24,644 nucleotides of DNA from Polyrhizophydium stewartii. Taxonomy: Eukaryota > Chytridiomycota > Chytridiomycetes > Rhizophydiales. Location: assembly GCA_027604665.1 (NCBI GenBank), contig JADGIZ010000122.1, forward strand, positions 1 to 24,644, read 5' to 3'. A model generated the notes under the pieces. The model had not been told where the DNA came from. It was given only the letters and a program-made list of their open reading frames with translations, and ran no database searches. The first letter of the stretch is position 1. Each line of letters starts with the position of its first letter. Position numbers and translations under genes: made by a program. Shown here one piece after another: positions 1-9,900 of this stretch.

Positions 1-107
1 CCCGCCCACCGCGCGCGGGCCGCCGCCGCCCGCCGCGACGCTCCCGAGCTGCCCGCGCACCCTGGTCCGTCCGCGATCTGGATGCGAGCGCTGACGCCCG
101 CGCGCAG

Positions 108-1014
108 CACCACCCTGGCCGTGGCCGGCAGCGACTTCTGCGTCATTGCGGCCGACACCCGCCAGAGCGAGGGCTACAACATCAACACCCGCTACTCGCC
201 CAAGCTCTATCCCCTGTGCGTCGACGGCCGCCGCCGCCGCCTCGCTCGAAAGCTTCGGCAGTCGCTCGGCCGCCCGCGGCTTGCTGACGCCGCGCCGACT
301 CTCGGCGCACCGCAGGTCGAATGGTAGCGTGCTGGCCATTGGCGGCATGCAGGCGGACGCCAGCACCCTCGCCAAGCGCGTCGAGCAGCGCCTGGAGGTG
401 GGACTGCCTCGCACGCCGAGGACGCACGACCGAAGCGACGGCTGACGGACCTGTCGCTGCGTCAACAGTGGTACCAGTTCAAGCACGACAAGCCCATGAA
501 CACGCAGGCCGTTGCGCACATGGTCTCGACCATGCTCTACGGCAAGCGCTTCTTCCCCTACTTCGCATGGGTCACGATTGGCGGCATGAACGAGAACGGT
601 GCGTCGCACGGTGGCCCGGAACCGGGCTGCAGACCGCGAGCCGCTGACTGCTCCCGCATCAGGCAACGGATGCGTGTTCAGCTTCGACCCCGTCGGCACA
701 ATCGAAAAGCACCTCTGGCAGTGCTCTGGATCGTCCAGCAAGCTGATCCAGCCTTTCCTCGACAGCCAGGTGCGCAATGGCTCGTAAAGAAGCCATCCTG
801 GAGATCTCGCTGACGTGTCTGCACTGCTCAGATGGGCCACAAGCACGAGCTGCTGCCTCCGGGCGAGCTCACAGCTCAGAGGGCGACCCTCCTCGTCAAG
901 GATGGCTTCACTTCGGCAACGGAGCGCGACATCTACACGGGCGACTTCCTTGAGATATACACCATTACAAGGGACGGCAGGACCAGGGAGCTGATCGAGC
1001 TCAAGCGCGACTGA
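108..1014 (+). CDS. PRE7: 20S proteasome subunit beta-6 (PRE7/PSMB1), 5' partial
   Basis: This encodes beta-6, a non-catalytic beta subunit of the 20S proteasome core that helps form the inner beta ring. Exons seen: 108-215, 316-397, 469-598, 663-769 and 832-1014. All four introns are GT-AG (62-100 bases) and phases match. Family blocks are [37 protein letters not shown] and the C-terminal ELKRD. These read closer to the yeast than to the human subunit. The ATG at 82 is unlikely to be the true start. It lies just before a CTGAC branch-like site and a CAG acceptor at 105-107, and the usual N-terminal Gly-Gly before TTL is missing. The first exon is therefore probably left of the window. The gene converges on TEL2, 101 bases away. 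Identification is firm; only the 5' end is open. Confidence 0.93.
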
Positions 1015-1115
1015 GCGGCTTTCGCTGAGCGCCTCGAATGAAGATGCCGCGCACGGCACGAACCGTCGACATTGGCCGACGCAGATGACTCGGCGCCAGC
1101 CGTGGACAGACCCGT

Positions 1116-4100
1116 TTAGTCCATCTGAGCACCAAGAGCCTGGATCTTGGCAAGGTCGACAAGATCGGCCATGAACATGATCCGGTTGGGCTGATTTTCA
1201 AAGCCTTGCAGAAAGAGCGCCAGCTCCTCCATAAGCTGCAGTCGGTTGGGAGAGTTGGCTGCGCCGCGGGCAACAACGCGTCAGCGGAAGGGTATCGGAC
1301 AGCCCAGAGGAAGCGTGTTCCGACCTGCAGACAGTGCGAGAAGCTTGATGGTGCTGAGGATCTCTCGGGCAAAGCTGAACATGTCGTCTCGGCCAAACGC
1401 CATCTGCCAGTTCCTATCGTCGCGCGAGCGTCAGTCTCAATCTGTGCGGTTTGCGTGACTTAGGTTTGCACGCACCTGGGAAGGTTCAGTTGATCAAAGA
1501 GAGCGAGAAGCAGGAACTCGGCGACGAGAGAAACTTGCTCAGCAGCCTTGGCCCGCGCGCCGCGACTCGGCATGCTGACGCTGCTGCTTCTGCTTTGTGA
1601 GGAAGGAATAGAGACCGATTCAAGCGGCTGCTTCGCCGGCAAGTCGTCGAGCAACACCGACTTCCACGACCGAAGGATCCACATTTTTGTGGATAGCGTG
1701 CAGTCCTTGTCGAAAAGGGCTTGCGCCAAGTGACTAGACAGAATTGATTGAGCGTGAGCCTTGAAACGAAGGAGACCGTCGAAAGAGACACTTACGATGC
1801 TGTTTTTTTCGGCCGGCGCTCGAGAATAGCCACCCAGGCATTCATCCGCAGCTCCTCGAAGCCCGGCGTATCAAAGAGATCCTGGAGCGAGACGAGCCGG
1901 GAGCAGATCTCCTTGTGCATTTCGTCTTGAGGCGCAAGCCGCAGGTGTCAGACATGCGCTCTTCAAGACAACGTGCCATTTCAGCAGTCCCACCGATTTC
2001 AATCTCGGTGGAAACGCGCACAAGACCGGCCAGGTCGGCAAGGCAGGTCTCAAACTGGTCGGGCTTGTCGTCTGTCTTGAGAGCCGCAAGACATTCGGAT
2101 AGGAATCCCTTTCTGTGCGGGTTGCGCCGCCTTGCTTGGTTTCCTGAGAAGCCAATTGCTTGGGATTCGTCGCCTGACGCTGCGTGGGAGTCAGCCTGTG
2201 CATGCGAGGACTATCCGGCACATCAATGATTCGCGCAAGCAACACTCACCGTCACTCTCATCCTCCTTGTTGCCTCTGTCGCCTCTGTCGTCGTCGTCGT
2301 CGTCGTCGTCCTCATCATCATCATCATCATCATCCTCGATGAGTAGACGATTCGCGAGCCGCGAAGATGTTGCATCGACGTCGGGATTCTCGAGTGCACT
2401 TGGCCGACCTGCTGACACCGTCGGTGGTTTGTTGGTTGTGGTCTCCGTAAGAGGTGCCTTGCTTGCAGCCAATGGCTGAGCACGAGCTGCATCTCTGGTC
2501 AGCGACTGAGTTCTGTATCCAGCACTGCGAACAGTCGATACGCACTCTGCGCCCATGCCTTGACAATCGAGGCATTCTCCGCTGCCTTTTCGGGGCGAAG
2601 CGCTTCGATAACGTCCTTGACGGAGGCGTGAGGCTGCTGTCCAAAGTCAAGCTTGATCTGCGGGTGGATTCGGCGGGAAAAGAGCTCCGCAAAGTGCTGA
2701 AACTAAAAAGTTAGCACACTCTCGCAGAGTCGCACGGATCATGAACAACTGACCAGTCCAAGGCTGCGTGCCGGCAGGCTGGCGACCTCAAGGAAGTGGG
2801 GGATAGACGTCAGAATGAGTCTGGCATTCTCGTTCGCCTGCAGTCTCTCTGCAGAGCAGTAGTGGGTGGCGAGAACAAGACTCGTGAAGACGCCTGGCTC
2901 TCTGTCAGCACTGAAGCAACAGTTTACATCAAGCTACGTGCAGCACCATACGCTTTTGGAAATCAAGCTCTCCGCGGGCAGCGAAATCACGGGACGTCCA
3001 AATGGCCGACAGAGTCGCAATAACGCGATCCCAGGCAATCGTTTCTGCCGTCCGTCTTAGCAATCGGATCGCAGGGACCAATCTTGCGGCAGCCTCACCG
3101 GCATCCCTGCATACGATCCACATAACAACGTCGCTCGAGCGAACCCCGAGCGACTGTTGCCTCGCCGCCCAGCAAGCGAAATCGGCGACAAGCTTTCCGC
3201 GGCCAATCAGCGTCAACAGGTTCCCGTGCGCCTCTTCTGTATCCACTCGCTTGAATTAGCCGGATCAATGAGAGACACGTCAGCGAGAGACCCACCGAAC
3301 GTGCTGGCTGACTCGACGATGTTCTCGACAGCTGATTTGAGAAGGATGCATGCTTCATGCAGCTGCATGCGTCCAAGCACCTGAGGCCAAAGTTCTGGCT
3401 GTCCACTTGATCCTCCGTATTCTCTGACAAACTCTGAAATCGGCTGAACAACGCCGTCTGCACAACTGCATCAGCCGATCCGTGCCAGAACGACAGCGTG
3501 CACGCGGATTCGCACCGGTGTGTCCGCGCTTGAGCCAGTCCTGCAGAATCACAGCAACGCACTGCTCGTTCCACTCCATTCTGGAATAGTCGGTCTTGGC
3601 AGCGAGCAGATGGCGCGCCTCGGCCACGATGCGGCGGCCGAGATGGCTGTTGGGCGGCATCTGCGTCAGCCAAGTAAGTCAATGTCCAGATGCTGCCATT
3701 GCAGACCACGGACCCCGCTGCGAGCGTAGGCTCGAATTCAGCCGCCAGATCAGGGAGAGACGCCAATGTTCTGCTGAACCTCGACCACAGCGCCAAGGCG
3801 GCGGCCTGCGGCGGAGCGGCAGCGAGCGCAACCCTCGCAAAGTCGGCAACCGAGTGCAACTCCACAACAGACACGAGCGTAGCGGCAAGGAACCGCCTGT
3901 GCGCAGGTGCCGTGCTCGCACGCAGCGCGGCAAGGAGTGTCTCGACGGCGCTGATCAGGCACGGGTCGGCCTCGTCCGACCCGCACGGCAGGGTGTAGTG
4001 GGCCTCGAACAGCCGCTCGCGCTCGGCGTCCGTCAGGCACAGAACCCATTTGAGCGAGCTGTCCTTGACGAGCAGAGCCTGGGTCGCACGAGCGCGGGCG

Positions 4101-4195
4101 TGGTGCGCCGGCGTGGATGCTGCACGCTCGCTCGCAAGCTCTTCTAGCGTCTGCAGCGCTGAGGCAAGGTCCGGCGCCGTCGCCAGGGATCGCAT
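1116..4195 (-). CDS. TEL2: Telomere length regulation protein TEL2/TELO2 (TTT complex)
   Basis: TEL2/TELO2 is the scaffold of the TTT complex (with TTI1 and TTI2), which works with Hsp90 and R2TP to mature PIKK kinases such as ATM, ATR and TOR. Exons run 3710-4195, 3516-3660, 3296-3457, 2952-3245, 2754-2893, 2546-2702, 2250-2486, 1994-2179, 1796-1925, 1476-1733, 1325-1413 and 1116-1258. They give 808 residues, close to human TELO2. The conserved C-terminal domain starts near residue 550 with RKGFLSECLAAL, then FETCLADLAGLVR, LFDTPGFEELRMNAWVAILE and ALFDKDCTLSTKMWIL. An acidic linker (residues about 510-530) separates the helical N- and C-terminal parts. The first donor (3709 or 3706) and the exon-4 acceptor (3246) are the least certain junctions. 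The gene diverges from the RAD60-like gene 132 bases upstream. Confidence 0.9.
2287..2335 (-). repeat. Trinucleotide tract encoding an Asp/Glu run in TEL2
   Basis: On the plus strand this is seven TCG units, one TCC, seven TCA units and a final TCC. Read on the minus strand in the TEL2 frame it encodes long Asp runs broken by Glu. Two nine-base GCCTCTGTC units lie next to it and encode Asp-Arg-Gly twice. The tract sits in the linker between the two TEL2 halves. Such tracts are prone to slippage, so the length may vary between isolates. Confidence 0.85.
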
Positions 4196-4327
4196 GTCTC
4201 GGCTGGCTGGCAGGCAAGCAGCAGGCAGCGTCGGTGGGAGGGGTGTCCAAACCAGAGCCGCTTCCTGACGACGCGTGCCCGGACGCCCGATGGGGGCTTC
4301 ACGCCGCCGTTGGCTTGACCGACGAGC
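4196..4327. promoter_or_regulatory. Shared divergent promoter of TEL2 and the RAD60-like gene
   Basis: These 132 bases separate the ATG of TEL2 (minus, 4195) from the ATG of the RAD60-like gene (plus, 4328). Both genes must therefore start transcription from this stretch or from inside each other. It is GC-rich, and no clear TATA box or repeated operator was seen. The regulatory role is inferred from gene orientation only. Confidence 0.55.
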
Positions 4328-5906
4328 ATGCCACGGCCCAAGCGCGAGCTGCCCGAGCCCGAGGGCAACGCCGCAGACGCAGCGCGGCCCGCCGGCGGGA
4401 GACAGACGGCAGCGGCAGCGGCAGCGGAATCCGCGACAAAGGCTGGCACCAAGCCCAAGACGGGCTCCAGAGCAACGCGAGCGCAGGGAGACTTCTTCGA
4501 CCTCGGCGGCAGCGAGTCCGTCTCGCGGATCCGGCGCTCGGCTAATGCAGACGTTGACCGCGCTGCTGGTGGGCATGAGCTCGCACGCTGGTAACGTGTG
4601 GTGTCTGTGTCTGCTGACCGACTTCAGAGGCCCGCGCGGCGCTGGCTCGCAAGCGGGCGATTCTGCTCGACCTCGAGGACGACAGTGACAGCGACGACGA
4701 CGGCAATGGCGCCGGCAGCGCCTTGGCGGCGGCGGGCGCCGTCTCTGTGGCAGAGAGCAAGAGCGCGAGTGTTGCCGTGCAGGAGCCTGTACCGTTCCCG
4801 CGCCGCAGGTCCTTTGATCGCGAAGTCTCGCTGACGCCGCCGCCAGCCGATCTGCCTGCGTCGGCCAAGGCCGAGCTTGCAGAGATCAAGTACGAACATC
4901 TGCTGCTCATGGCGCCATGATGACGCTGTCTAACGCATAGTCTGCTGCTGCTGGCATATTTTAGGAAGAGTCTCGAGGAGCTATACAGCGATCCGGTCGA
5001 CCCGGACGCCGACGATGGCTGGGCGCAGGAGGCACCAGAAGATGGCGCGCCGTCCTCGACTGCCGTGCAGCAGACCATGCCGGCCCAGTTGCCCTTGTCC
5101 CCGCTTGCTCCGCCGCGGCGTGCAGCCAACCGCGCGGGCATGCCGCAGATCATTCTGCGCGTTCAGTTCCAGACGTGGCCGCACTCTGACCCAACGGGCA
5201 TTCACAAGCTGCTCAAGATCAAAGTCTCTGATGTAATAGCGCAATGCGTTGCATTGTGGGAAGATCGCAGTGCCGTCAGCGGGCTTGAGTCTGACCCATT
5301 TCTGTGCTGCAGGAGCATCAAGTGCAGCTGCTGATCGACTTTATCGCCTCCCGGGTCAAGGTCGACGCATCGTCACTCGTTGTGACGTTTCGAGGCGCTC
5401 GCCTGTCGCCTCACGCTTTCGTCTTTGACAGCGGCGTCACCGAGCTGGACACCCTTGGTGCGTCGTCATCCACGCTTTGATCGTCTAAATCGACCATGGG
5501 CTGACGTCGTGTGCCGATCGTTGGATGCAGTCGCATACACCAACGAGCATTATCTCGCAATGCTGGGCGATGGCCAGCGCCAGTCCGCAACGGCGCACTC
5601 GCAGGCTTCGGGCGGGGATCCCTTGACGCAGCCTGAGGCACAGACTCGGTTCAGTATCCAGGTGCGCACAGCGTCAGGCACAAGCAAAGTCAAAGTCAGC
5701 GAGGTGGGTTGCCAGTCTCGGCCGTATCGACATCTGACCATCGTCTGACGCCCGTTCTTGCACGACAGACCACGACGATCGCGCACATTGCGGCGAAGCT
5801 CAAGCTCAACCCCGAAAAGTTTGAGTTTGACGGCGAGCGGCTGGATCCCTCGCAGTCGCTGGCGGACATTGGCATCGAGCCGGACGACTTGATCGAGGCG
5901 CGATGA
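4328..5906 (+). CDS. RAD60/ESC2/NIP45-family protein with two SUMO-like domains
   Basis: This is a RENi-family (Rad60, Esc2, NIP45) protein, which links SUMO signalling to replication-fork and recombination control in the nucleus. Exons are 4328-4568, 4628-4889, 4965-5232, 5313-5457, 5531-5703 and 5769-5906 (408 residues). The first SUMO-like domain starts near residue 226 (PQIILRVQFQ) and includes VVTFRGARLS. The second ends the protein with AKLKLNPEKFEFDGERL and SLADIGIEPDDLIEAR. It stops without a diglycine, so it is not a conjugated modifier. A hydrophobic ILLDL core followed by acidic serines (residues about 92-105) looks like a SUMO-interacting motif. The disordered, alanine- and lysine-rich N-terminus is typical of the family. 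The acceptor at 4964 could instead be 4940, which keeps the frame and adds eight residues. BMT5 follows after only 27 bases. Confidence 0.85.
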
Positions 5907-5933
5907 GTGGCTCGAAATGAACGTCTTCCCGAA

Positions 5934-6938
5934 ATGCCCCGACACGCCAAACCCAAGCTCGCCGCGCTTCGCAAGAAGCTCGTGGCGCCTGCGTCCAAGC
6001 GGCCGGCCGCCGGGGCACGCTCGGCTGCAGGCGGCACGGCACACGCCCAGCGCGAGTGCGCCGCGCACGGTCTTGGCGCCAGGCGGGCCGCCGGGCCAGG
6101 CGCAGCGCCGGTGCGCGGCAAGAGCCTCTATGGCTTCGACTTTTCTGCCGACGACACCGTCCTGCTCGTCGGCGAGGGCAACTTCAGCTTCGCCGCCTCG
6201 CTCGCGGAAAAGACGCAGGGCGCCATGTCGCTGACTGCAACGGGCTTTGACCCCGAGGAGGTCGTGCGCGAAAAGTACCCCGACTCGGCAGAGCATTTGT
6301 CGGTCCTGGCCGACCTCGGCGCCGAGGTGCTCTTTGGCGTCGACGCGACCAACCTGGCGGCGACCAAGGCGCTCAAGGGCAAGCGCTTCACAAAGGCCAT
6401 CTTCAACTTCCCGCACGTCGGTATGGGCATCAAGGACCAGGACCGCAACGTGCGCCAGAACCAGATCCTGGTCGGCGGGTTTCTGCACTCTGTCCAGAAG
6501 CTGCTGACCAGCCGCGCGCGGCACCGTGATGCCGCGGATGGCTTGGCCTTTGTCACCCTCAAGACCGGCCCGCCGTACGATCTGTGGGAGGTCAAGGCCC
6601 TCGCGCGCAGCGTCGGCCTGCGCTGCCTCAAGTCGTTTGTGTTTGACCACAAGGCGTTCCCGCGGTACTCGCACCGCCGCACGATTGGGTTTGCAGAGGG
6701 TCTCTCCGCAGACGACAACAGCGAGATCACCAAGCGGGAGAGCCGAACGTATGCTTTTATACTCGAAGACGCAGAGGATGGCGACAAGAAGAAAAAGAAA
6801 AAGTCAAAGGGCGAAGACGATGACGACGACGACGACGACGACGATTTCATTGACGCAGATGGCGGTGGTGCAGATCGCAGCTCCCCTTTGCCAGGCGCAT
6901 CTTCCAGCGACACCGATGAAAGCGGGAGCGAAGAATAG
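5934..6938 (+). CDS. BMT5: 25S rRNA (uridine-N3) methyltransferase BMT5-like
   Basis: Members of the DUF2431/BMT5 family are SAM-dependent enzymes. Yeast Bmt5 makes N3-methyluridine in large-subunit rRNA in the nucleolus. The gene is one open exon of 334 residues. The SAM-binding loop is VGEGNFSF (about 79-86). The family motifs IFNFPHVGMGIKDQDRN (from about 156), VTLKTGPPYD (about 207-216) and YSHRRTIGF follow. The N-terminal 70 residues are basic and alanine-rich, and the C-terminus has six lysines followed by ten aspartates, as in many nucleolar proteins. The ATG at 5934 was chosen because the open frame above it has only a GTG (5907) and hits the stop of the previous gene. An AATAAA lies five bases past the stop. 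Being intronless is unusual here. Confidence 0.92.
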   Translation: MPRHAKPKLAALRKKLVAPASKRPAAGARSAAGGTAHAQRECAAHGLGARRAAGPGAAPVRGKSLYGFDFSADDTVLLVGEGNFSFAASLAEKTQGAMSLTATGFDPEEVVREKYPDSAEHLSVLADLGAEVLFGVDATNLAATKALKGKRFTKAIFNFPHVGMGIKDQDRNVRQNQILVGGFLHSVQKLLTSRARHRDAADGLAFVTLKTGPPYDLWEVKALARSVGLRCLKSFVFDHKAFPRYSHRRTIGFAEGLSADDNSEITKRESRTYAFILEDAEDGDKKKKKKSKGEDDDDDDDDDDFIDADGGGADRSSPLPGASSSDTDESGSEE

Positions 6939-6942
6939 AGCA

Positions 6943-6948
6943 AATAAA
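6943..6948 (+). terminator. BMT5: AATAAA poly(A) signal of BMT5
   Basis: A canonical AATAAA begins five bases after the BMT5 stop codon. CTR9 ends on the other strand at 6978, so cleavage 10-30 bases downstream would fall at or just inside the CTR9 coding region. The two 3' ends probably overlap. Confidence 0.7.
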
Positions 6949-6977
6949 ACGTCCCAGCGACCGGTCCGTTCCGCGGA

Positions 6978-9900
6978 TCAGTCTTCGTCACTGTCGATGA
7001 CCGCGGCAGATAGCTTGGAGCGGATGCCCGACGACTTGGCGCGTTTGATGCGCATCTCCTCGTCATCCTCGTCGCTCGACGGGCCTTCTGCACGGGCAGG
7101 CTTCTCCTTGCGCTTGCGCTTCTGCTTTGGTTTGCTGCGATTGCGAGGAGTATCGCTATGAGCAACCGCAGTTGTGCAACAGGTGAGCAGGGCCCGCAAG
7201 CATACCTGGACCGACGCGGCTCGCCGTCCGAGTCGCCCCTGCGAGCATCGTCGTCCTCGTCCTCATCGTCGTCCTCGCCGCCTCCTCCGCCGCCGCCGCG
7301 GTTCGAGCTCTTGCGGCGCTCGGCACGCTCCTTCTCCTCTTGGAGCGCGATGCGCATCTTCTCGTTCTCGAGCTGAACCTGCTCTTTGATCCTGCGGCGC
7401 ATCTCGGCAAGCTCCTCCTGCTGGCGCTGTTCTTCCAGCCTGCGATGCTCCTCCTCGCGACGCTTCTGCTCGGCCAGTTCGTCGCGCTTGGCGCGGATGT
7501 CGGCCAGGCGGTCCTCGCGCTGCCTGTCCAGGACTTCAGTCTCGTGTATCTTCTTCTCGGTGACGCGACGCACGCCCTTGGAGTAATTGGCGCGCTCTCG
7601 CGCACGCTCCACATCGTAGCCCAGTGAGGCATCCGCCCGGCGCTTGCTCAGCTCATCAAAGATCCTGTTCGAGCGAGAAACGCCGCGGCCAGTCAGCTCA
7701 CGCATCTTGGGCTGGCAGGCTGGAACAGGCACACGCACTTCTCTGACGTCTCAAGCCCGATAACCGCCTCGCGGAGCGCCGCAAGAGGCCGCTTTTCCTT
7801 GGGCTGGTCGTTGAGGAGCTGCGCATACTGCTGCTTGGCAAGCGCGAGATTGTACTTGAGAGAGAGGTCGTTGGGGCTGAGGGCAACGGCCTGCGCAATC
7901 GCCAGTCAGTGCTACAACTCATGTGCCGCGAGACGCAAGTGCAGCCCCTCTCGCGTCGGCACACCTCCTCAAGCCGCTTGGCGACCGTATGCATCACATC
8001 GGGGAGCTTCTCGGTCTTGGCAACGATGTAATGCGCACGAGCCAGGGACCGAATCACGTCGAGATCCGTGGCCGATCCGCGTTTCACGACACTCTCGTAC
8101 TATCACATGAACCCCGTGTCGGCGCAGGAGGCGGATCTGTGTCAGCCACTGCCGCTCAAGCACGCACAATCAGCTGCGTCGACGCTACCAGAGGAATGGC
8201 CGCGTGCGGCTGTCCAATCTCAACAAGAACGTGAGCAAGGTTCACTGTCACGTTTGTGTTGGAAGAAGCAGCTTCCTGGATCTAAATGTTTGCGCCACAC
8301 GTCAGAAGCTTGCGCACTTTCAGCGGACCAAAAATAGAGTGCCATCGCACCTGAGTGAACAGCGAACGAGCCTCCTCGAGTTTGTCAAGCTGCGCAAAGG
8401 CAATCGCGATGCCGGTTGCTGCGTACACGTTGCGCGTATCTTGGCGCAGAGCCTTTGTGAAGAACTCGACGGCGCGCTTGCAGTGAATGTCACACTGATC
8501 CGTTGATGCGAGTCAGAACGCAGAGGCAGACGCCAGTACGACGCTGCACAGGCTGCGCACAACCGCACAGCATCCCACCTGCTTCGGATCGCTGCGGGCA
8601 AAGCGCAAGCATATGTTGCCCGTGTGGCACAGCGCGTACGTGTCGTACTTGTCAATCTCCTGGAGGATTTTCTCGAAAGCCTTGCGAGCGAGTCGAGCCA
8701 TTTTGTTGGTGATGTGAGCCTTTGCAACAAGGGACCAGGCACGGACGTTCCTGTCGTCGATCGCGAGCGCGTCCGCAAAGTGCTGGAGCGCATTCTCGAT
8801 CTTGCCTTGCTCAAGGGCGATGCACCCCAGACGAAGAATCGCTTCATCGCAAGGACCATTGACAGTCAGCGCACGTCAAGCGTTCTGGCGATGACGAACA
8901 ATTGAAGTCGTCTCACCGTCGACGTATGACGGGTGAACCTTCAGGATATCAAGGTATTGCGACTCGGCACCCTTGGCGCTGCCGCGAGACTCGCTCAGGC
9001 GGGCAAGGTTGTACTTGATCGTTGTGCGCACGTCCTCGATTCGCCTCACCGCCTCGACACCTTCGTACCCGGCCTCCATCGCGCGCTGGTACAGCCTCTC
9101 AGCGGCGTTCATGGACTGCTGGGCAGCGTCCTTTGAGGATTGCGGCTTGAGCGCCTCCAGATGATACAGGACGGCAAGATTGTTGTACAGCTCGGGCGGC
9201 ACAGCAACATTTGGCGTTGTCTCGAAGATCGAAATCGCGCGCTCGAGTGCTGGGACATGCGCAGCCAGTCAGTCAGCAGACATCCGCTTCAGCGCATATT
9301 CTCCTGGCAGTTTGGCCAAGCATCATGTCGCACCGGACTGAGCTTGTTTGATATCTGTCTTTTCGTAAAAGCGCGCAATGTCGATGAGCAGTTCTGGGTC
9401 GTTCAGAGAGCTGTCGTCTCCTGGGGTTGTCTTGGACTGGATCCCGTCGCTCTGAGAGGCACGCAGCAGTTTCTTTAGCCGCTCGTAGGCGTCGGCAGCC
9501 TTGTTCGCCATCTCAGGAACTTGCGCGTACACGGCCGCCGCGATCTTGGCCAAGCAGCACACTGTCAGCCGACACTCTGCGGCGTGCGGCCCCGCGAGAT
9601 CCAGCGGCTGCAGCTTACCATCAGCGTCTCGTAGTTGTTGGGCTCCTTGGACAGAATGCTCTCCAGATGCGTTACGGCCTCAGTGTACTTTTCTGCTTGC
9701 CGTGTCAACAGGCAAGAACAGGAGCGCGCGCGGATCATGGAGGCCACAAGACGCACTTTTGAAGATCAGAGACTGAGCCAGGCCAAGCTGGATGGCGATT
9801 GAGTCGGGATTGAGCTGGTGTGCCTCGGCAAAGAGGGTATGTGCTTCTTCGTAGCGCTTGTTGGACTGGGCAATCTTGGCTTTGATGGCCAACGAGTCGC

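Noticed and set aside
82..327. ATG at 82 as the start of the proteasome gene
   Set aside because: It lies 26 bases before an intron-type acceptor with a CTGAC branch-like site. The residues it would add do not fit the family, and the Gly-Gly before TTL is missing.
5550..6674. 374-codon open frame on the minus strand under BMT5
   Set aside because: It is antisense to the strongly conserved BMT5 frame and shows no domain. Long antisense frames are expected in GC-rich coding DNA.
6128..7738. 536-codon open frame on the minus strand
   Set aside because: Only 7206-7664 is real (CTR9 exon 16). The rest reads through introns and antisense to BMT5.
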